In this document: positions 61,440 to 64,000 of the stretch, in pieces
Position numbering within the stretch: the first letter of the stretch is position 1
Layout of the letters: each line of letters starts with the position of its first letter
NCBI GenBank assembly: GCA_949130495.1
Contig: OX422207.1
Coordinates: 375,183,868 to 375,247,867 of the forward strand
Origin: Sambucus nigra
Taxonomy: Eukaryota; Streptophyta; Magnoliopsida; Dipsacales; Adoxaceae
Length of the DNA stretch: 64,000 nt
Direction of reading: 5' to 3'
Notes under the pieces: generated by a model
What the model was told of the DNA's origin: nothing
Seen by the model: only the letters and a program-made list of their open reading frames with translations
Databases searched by the model: none
Position numbers and translations under genes: made by a program

Positions 61440-61945
61440 CTACGCATCAAACCCAGAAACACCAACTACGGTTGGTTGGGAAGAAAATCCACCAACTATA
61501 GTTGGCCGGGAATAAAAAATTTCCCAGAAATACCAACTACAGTTGGTTGGAAGAAAATCCACCAATTATAGTTGGTCGGGAATAAAAAATTTCTCAGAAA
61601 TACTAACTACGGTTGGTTGGGAAGAAAATCCACCGACTATAGTTGGTCAGGAATAAAAAATTTCCCAGAAATACCAACTACGGTTGGTTGGGAAGAAAAT
61701 CCACCGACTATAGTTGGTCGGGAATAAAGACTTTCCCAGAAATACCAACTACGGTTGGTTGAGAAGAAAATCCACCAACTATAGTTGGTCGGGAATAAAA
61801 CATTTCCCAGAAATACCAACTACGGTTGGTTGGGAAGAAAATCTACCAGCTAAGGTTGGTCGGGAAGAAAAATCCACCAGCTAAGGTTGGTCGGGAATAA
61901 AAATCTGCCAACTAAGGTTGGTCGGGAATAAAAACCACCAACTCC
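61440..61945. repeat. Tandem array with CCAACTATAGTTGG palindromes (E)
   Basis: There are about six units of roughly 70 bases. Each has CCAACTACGGTTGG, then GAAGAAAATCCACC, the perfect palindrome CCAACTATAGTTGG, and TCGGGAATAAAA. The right end degrades to CCAGCTAAGGTTGG and CCAACTCCGGTTGG. It lies between pol and accessory gene, as in B, C and (by position) D1. Confidence 0.93.
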
Positions 61946-62334
61946 GGTTGGTAGGAAACAATTGGTTAAACAAATGAAAGTCATTTCAAGGCTTAAAATT
62001 AAAAAGTGATAAATTTCTTGATACTTATGGCATTTTAAACTACCACCATAGTTGGTCGAGAAATAAAATATCACCAACTCTGCTTGGTCGTCAGATAAAT
62101 TCCGATAGTCGACAATAAATTTTCACCAACTCTAGTTGATCGAAAATTTAAAATATCACAAAATATATTTATCTTTTCAACAGATATACATGCACATTCA
62201 TTAGAAAATGTCTTAAAAAATATTTCCAAAGACAATGACAATTAAGATTGCAAAGAAAACTAGAAGTTTTTCATTAAATCCAAAATAAAATACATTGAGA
62301 ATGAAATACATAAAAAATTATTACATCAAGAATC
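61946..62334. other. Spacer between array and accessory gene stop (E)
   Basis: Three more single CCAACTATGGTTGG-like words occur near 62045, 62080 and 62125. Otherwise AT-rich. It probably holds the 3' UTR of the accessory transcript. Confidence 0.4.
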
Positions 62335-63618
62335 CTATTCTATTGGTTTCTTCCCCTCTGCATTTGAAACAGGTTCTTCACCAGCGGGAGGATCGTCTAA
62401 GGCATAGGGGGAATTGATGAAATTTAGATCTTTAAGCATCCTGACATTCATTACTGAGGGACGATCAAGTAGGTGTTCAGGGCGAGATATCTCAAAATTG
62501 GAATGAAGACTGTAGTCACCGAGATACTTTGAAATCAGACATTGAGGAATGGCCCGAGCAGGAATCCAGCTCATATCCAGTTTGAAAGGTGGCACTGGTA
62601 ACTTGAGCAACCCAGGGTCATAGTAATCCCACAAATAGTGACCCTGTTCCAACTGTAGCATACCCAAGGCATTCAGCCATCCTTGCTTGTAACCCACATT
62701 ATTTGCATTTTGGATCCGATCATCTAGATGGTAGAGGGCTTCATTATAACCAGATATCCAGAACTCTCTGGGCTGTTTGTGGAATTGATAGGTTAACCTC
62801 TCTAGTTGCTTGTGGAGGTTCTTAGTTAAAAGTTCTTTACTCTCCAAGGCAGACTTTTGTGCAGAAAGCTGCTCGTCCAGATTCAGAATCTTCTTGGACA
62901 TCTCAGCTAATGATTGATTATTTGCTACCAACTGGAATGCTTGATTCTCCAAGGCTGCATGCGTTCTAGCTTCTTCAATAGTAACCCGAGCAGCCCTTGC
63001 TCATCCCTGAGAAGCTCTTGCTCGTCCGTGAGTAGAGGTAGAAGGACCAGTTCTCTCCAAGGTTTCCAATTCGTCTCTCAGATTGGAATTTTTGACCTCC
63101 AAGAAAGAAAAACCTTCATCATTGACAGGAACCAAGGCTCCCGAGGTAGAGGCTGCAGATTTCAGCTGAGATATCTCTCCTCACAAATTAATATTTTCCT
63201 GCTCTAACAATTTGGTGATCTACCTATGCTCTTCAACCTCGGTCTTCAAAGTCCTTTCCTTTATATCGTAAGTAGCAAATAACTTATTATATCCCTTATC
63301 AGCACTTAGTTGCTGATATTTCTTCTCATATCCCTGATGCAGAAAGATAGTAGACTCCTTGTACTGTTGTTGAAGTTCCTCAAGGGTACCCTGAAGATCT
63401 TCAATCATCTCATAGTATGCCACATTATTAGCAACTTCATTGTCGAGTCGGCATTTCAAATACTGGTAGGCTTCAACTGCTCACTCTGAAGCATCTGGAC
63501 CGAGGATATCGACGATTTGAGATTCATTCAAGTCAGCATGGCCAGCCTTGAAGTAATCGTTACATTTTTTCATCAGTTCTATATCATGGGCTGACAAGAG
63601 TTCCATTATAGCCATAAA
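62335..63618 (-). pseudogene. Accessory gene of element E, exon 2
   Basis: A single frame of 428 codons runs from the acceptor at 63619 to the stop at 62337-62335, with four internal stops (63483, 63222, 63183, 63003) and no frameshift. It starts FMAIMELLSAHD, then LGPDAS and VANNVAYYEMIED. A long Lys/Glu/Gln heptad region (about 63400-62830) predicts coiled coil. Last comes a compact C-terminal module (GYNEAL, YKQGW, FKLDMSWIPARAIP, KYLGDYSLH, LDDPPAGEEP). There is no signal peptide or membrane segment. It lies antisense to pol and convergent with it. Homologous to 3362-4612 in B. I do not know its function; a structural or nuclear-targeting role is only speculation. All four stops fit CGA to TGA or CAG to TAG. 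Confidence 0.85.
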
Positions 63619-63809
63619 CTAGTAAAGAAAAGAGATGGAAATAATCAATAAAATGCAGACAGAGCAAGAAGAATAAAAGCAGAGCAAGAAAAAGGGAGTT
63701 AAGTTGCACAACCAAAAACTTCAAATTTTATTACATCATAAAATAAGTACATAGCCCAGAGTTACATTTAACAAAAAAGCAAAGAGAAAAAGTCTGAACA
63801 ACTCTACAC
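63619..63809 (-). other. Predicted intron of the element E accessory gene
   Basis: The intron is 191 bases, donor GAGAAG|GTGTAG (63815-63804) and acceptor TTTACTAG| ending at 63619, phase 0 between DKEK and F. Position and phase equal those in B (3140-3361), while the intron sequences differ. Confidence 0.7.
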
Positions 63810-64000
63810 CTTCTCCTTGTCTCCTAAAACTTTATCGGGAGGCTGAGACGAAGATGTAGGTTTCTCGGATGGCATAGAAGGTTGCTCAGAGGGTGTTGGA
63901 AATTTCTCGGTCGAAATGCTGGTTGGTTGAAGTTGCTCGCAGGAGGTCTGGACAACCGGGGGATGAGGAATCTGATCTCCGATCACCATAGAGGATTCCT
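63810..64000 (-). pseudogene. Accessory gene of element E, end of exon 1 (cut by window)
   Basis: An open frame on minus runs to DKEK at 63821-63810 and is rich in Pro, Ser, Thr and Gln (repeated PSEQPSMPSEKP-like words), so it is likely a flexible linker. The upstream part, where a Transposase_28-like domain would be expected from element C, lies outside the window. No stop is seen within the 63 codons visible. I list it with exon 2, which is broken. Confidence 0.65.

Larger units (their letters stand above)
59829..64000 (+). mobile_element. Element E: 5'-truncated Tat-like element with antisense accessory gene
   Basis: The plus-strand order is end of RNase H and integrase (59829-61333), tandem array (61440-61945), then the accessory gene on minus (62335 to beyond 64000). 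The 3' LTR lies outside. The 5' LTR, gag, protease and RT are missing; the break falls inside RNase H, fused to D2's LTR. It is the best preserved member of the B/E family here. Confidence 0.85.

Overview
The window looks like nuclear heterochromatin of a flowering plant. It is AT-rich and I recognise no host gene. Almost everything interpretable is nested, mutually truncated LTR retrotransposons. Two Ty3/gypsy groups dominate. The first is Tat-like, with a PBS of the type TTCCCACAGACGGCGCCA on the + strand (so the elements lie on the minus strand) and LTRs bounded by TGTT...AACA. The second is chromovirus-like (Tekay/Del type), with ~3 kb LTRs, a tRNA-Met type PBS and an integrase C-terminal chromodomain. 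I name seven elements A-G plus smaller fragments.

Layout: (A) 1 to ~2892, minus-strand Tat-like gag, PBS and 5' LTR, cut by the window edge and apparently inserted into B. (B) ~2893-11820, degraded Tat-like element on minus: 5' LTR, PBS, gag, protease, RT, RNase H, integrase, a repeat-rich spacer, then an accessory gene in the opposite orientation. 12255-13779 holds a ~1.5 kb LTR with a tRNA-Met-like PBS and no recognisable body. (C) ~14640-21190, very old Tat-like remnant with the same order: integrase tail on minus and a decayed accessory gene on plus. 21205-23500 is perhaps an old chromovirus-type LTR. (G) 24065-34932, complete chromovirus on minus with a perfect 5-bp target duplication CTTCG. 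34938-38437 holds short repeats, a hAT-like end, GACAC-rich repeats and the left arm of a foldback. (F) 38438-49200, young complete chromovirus on plus with ~1% LTR divergence by eye and only three coding lesions. 49201-49443 is the right arm of the foldback. (D1) 49453-56202 and (D2) 56203-59828, Tat-related non-autonomous elements on minus without gag or pol. (E) 59829-64000, 5'-truncated Tat-like element on plus: end of RNase H, integrase, a palindrome-bearing tandem array, then the accessory gene on minus running off the window.

The most interesting signal is the accessory gene, encoded antisense to gag-pol between pol and the 3' LTR. It occurs in B and E with recognisably homologous protein sequence and an intron at the same place and phase (after a DKEK motif). 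A decayed relative is likely in C. Extra ORFs, some antisense, are known from Tat-lineage elements (for example Grande), and the database family 'putative gypsy type transposon' (Transposase_28) probably covers the N-terminal part. The shared splice site and the pattern of lesions suggest it was under selection as a protein-coding gene. Between pol and this gene each copy carries a repeat array, and in D1 and E these arrays are built on CCAAC...GTTGG palindromes.
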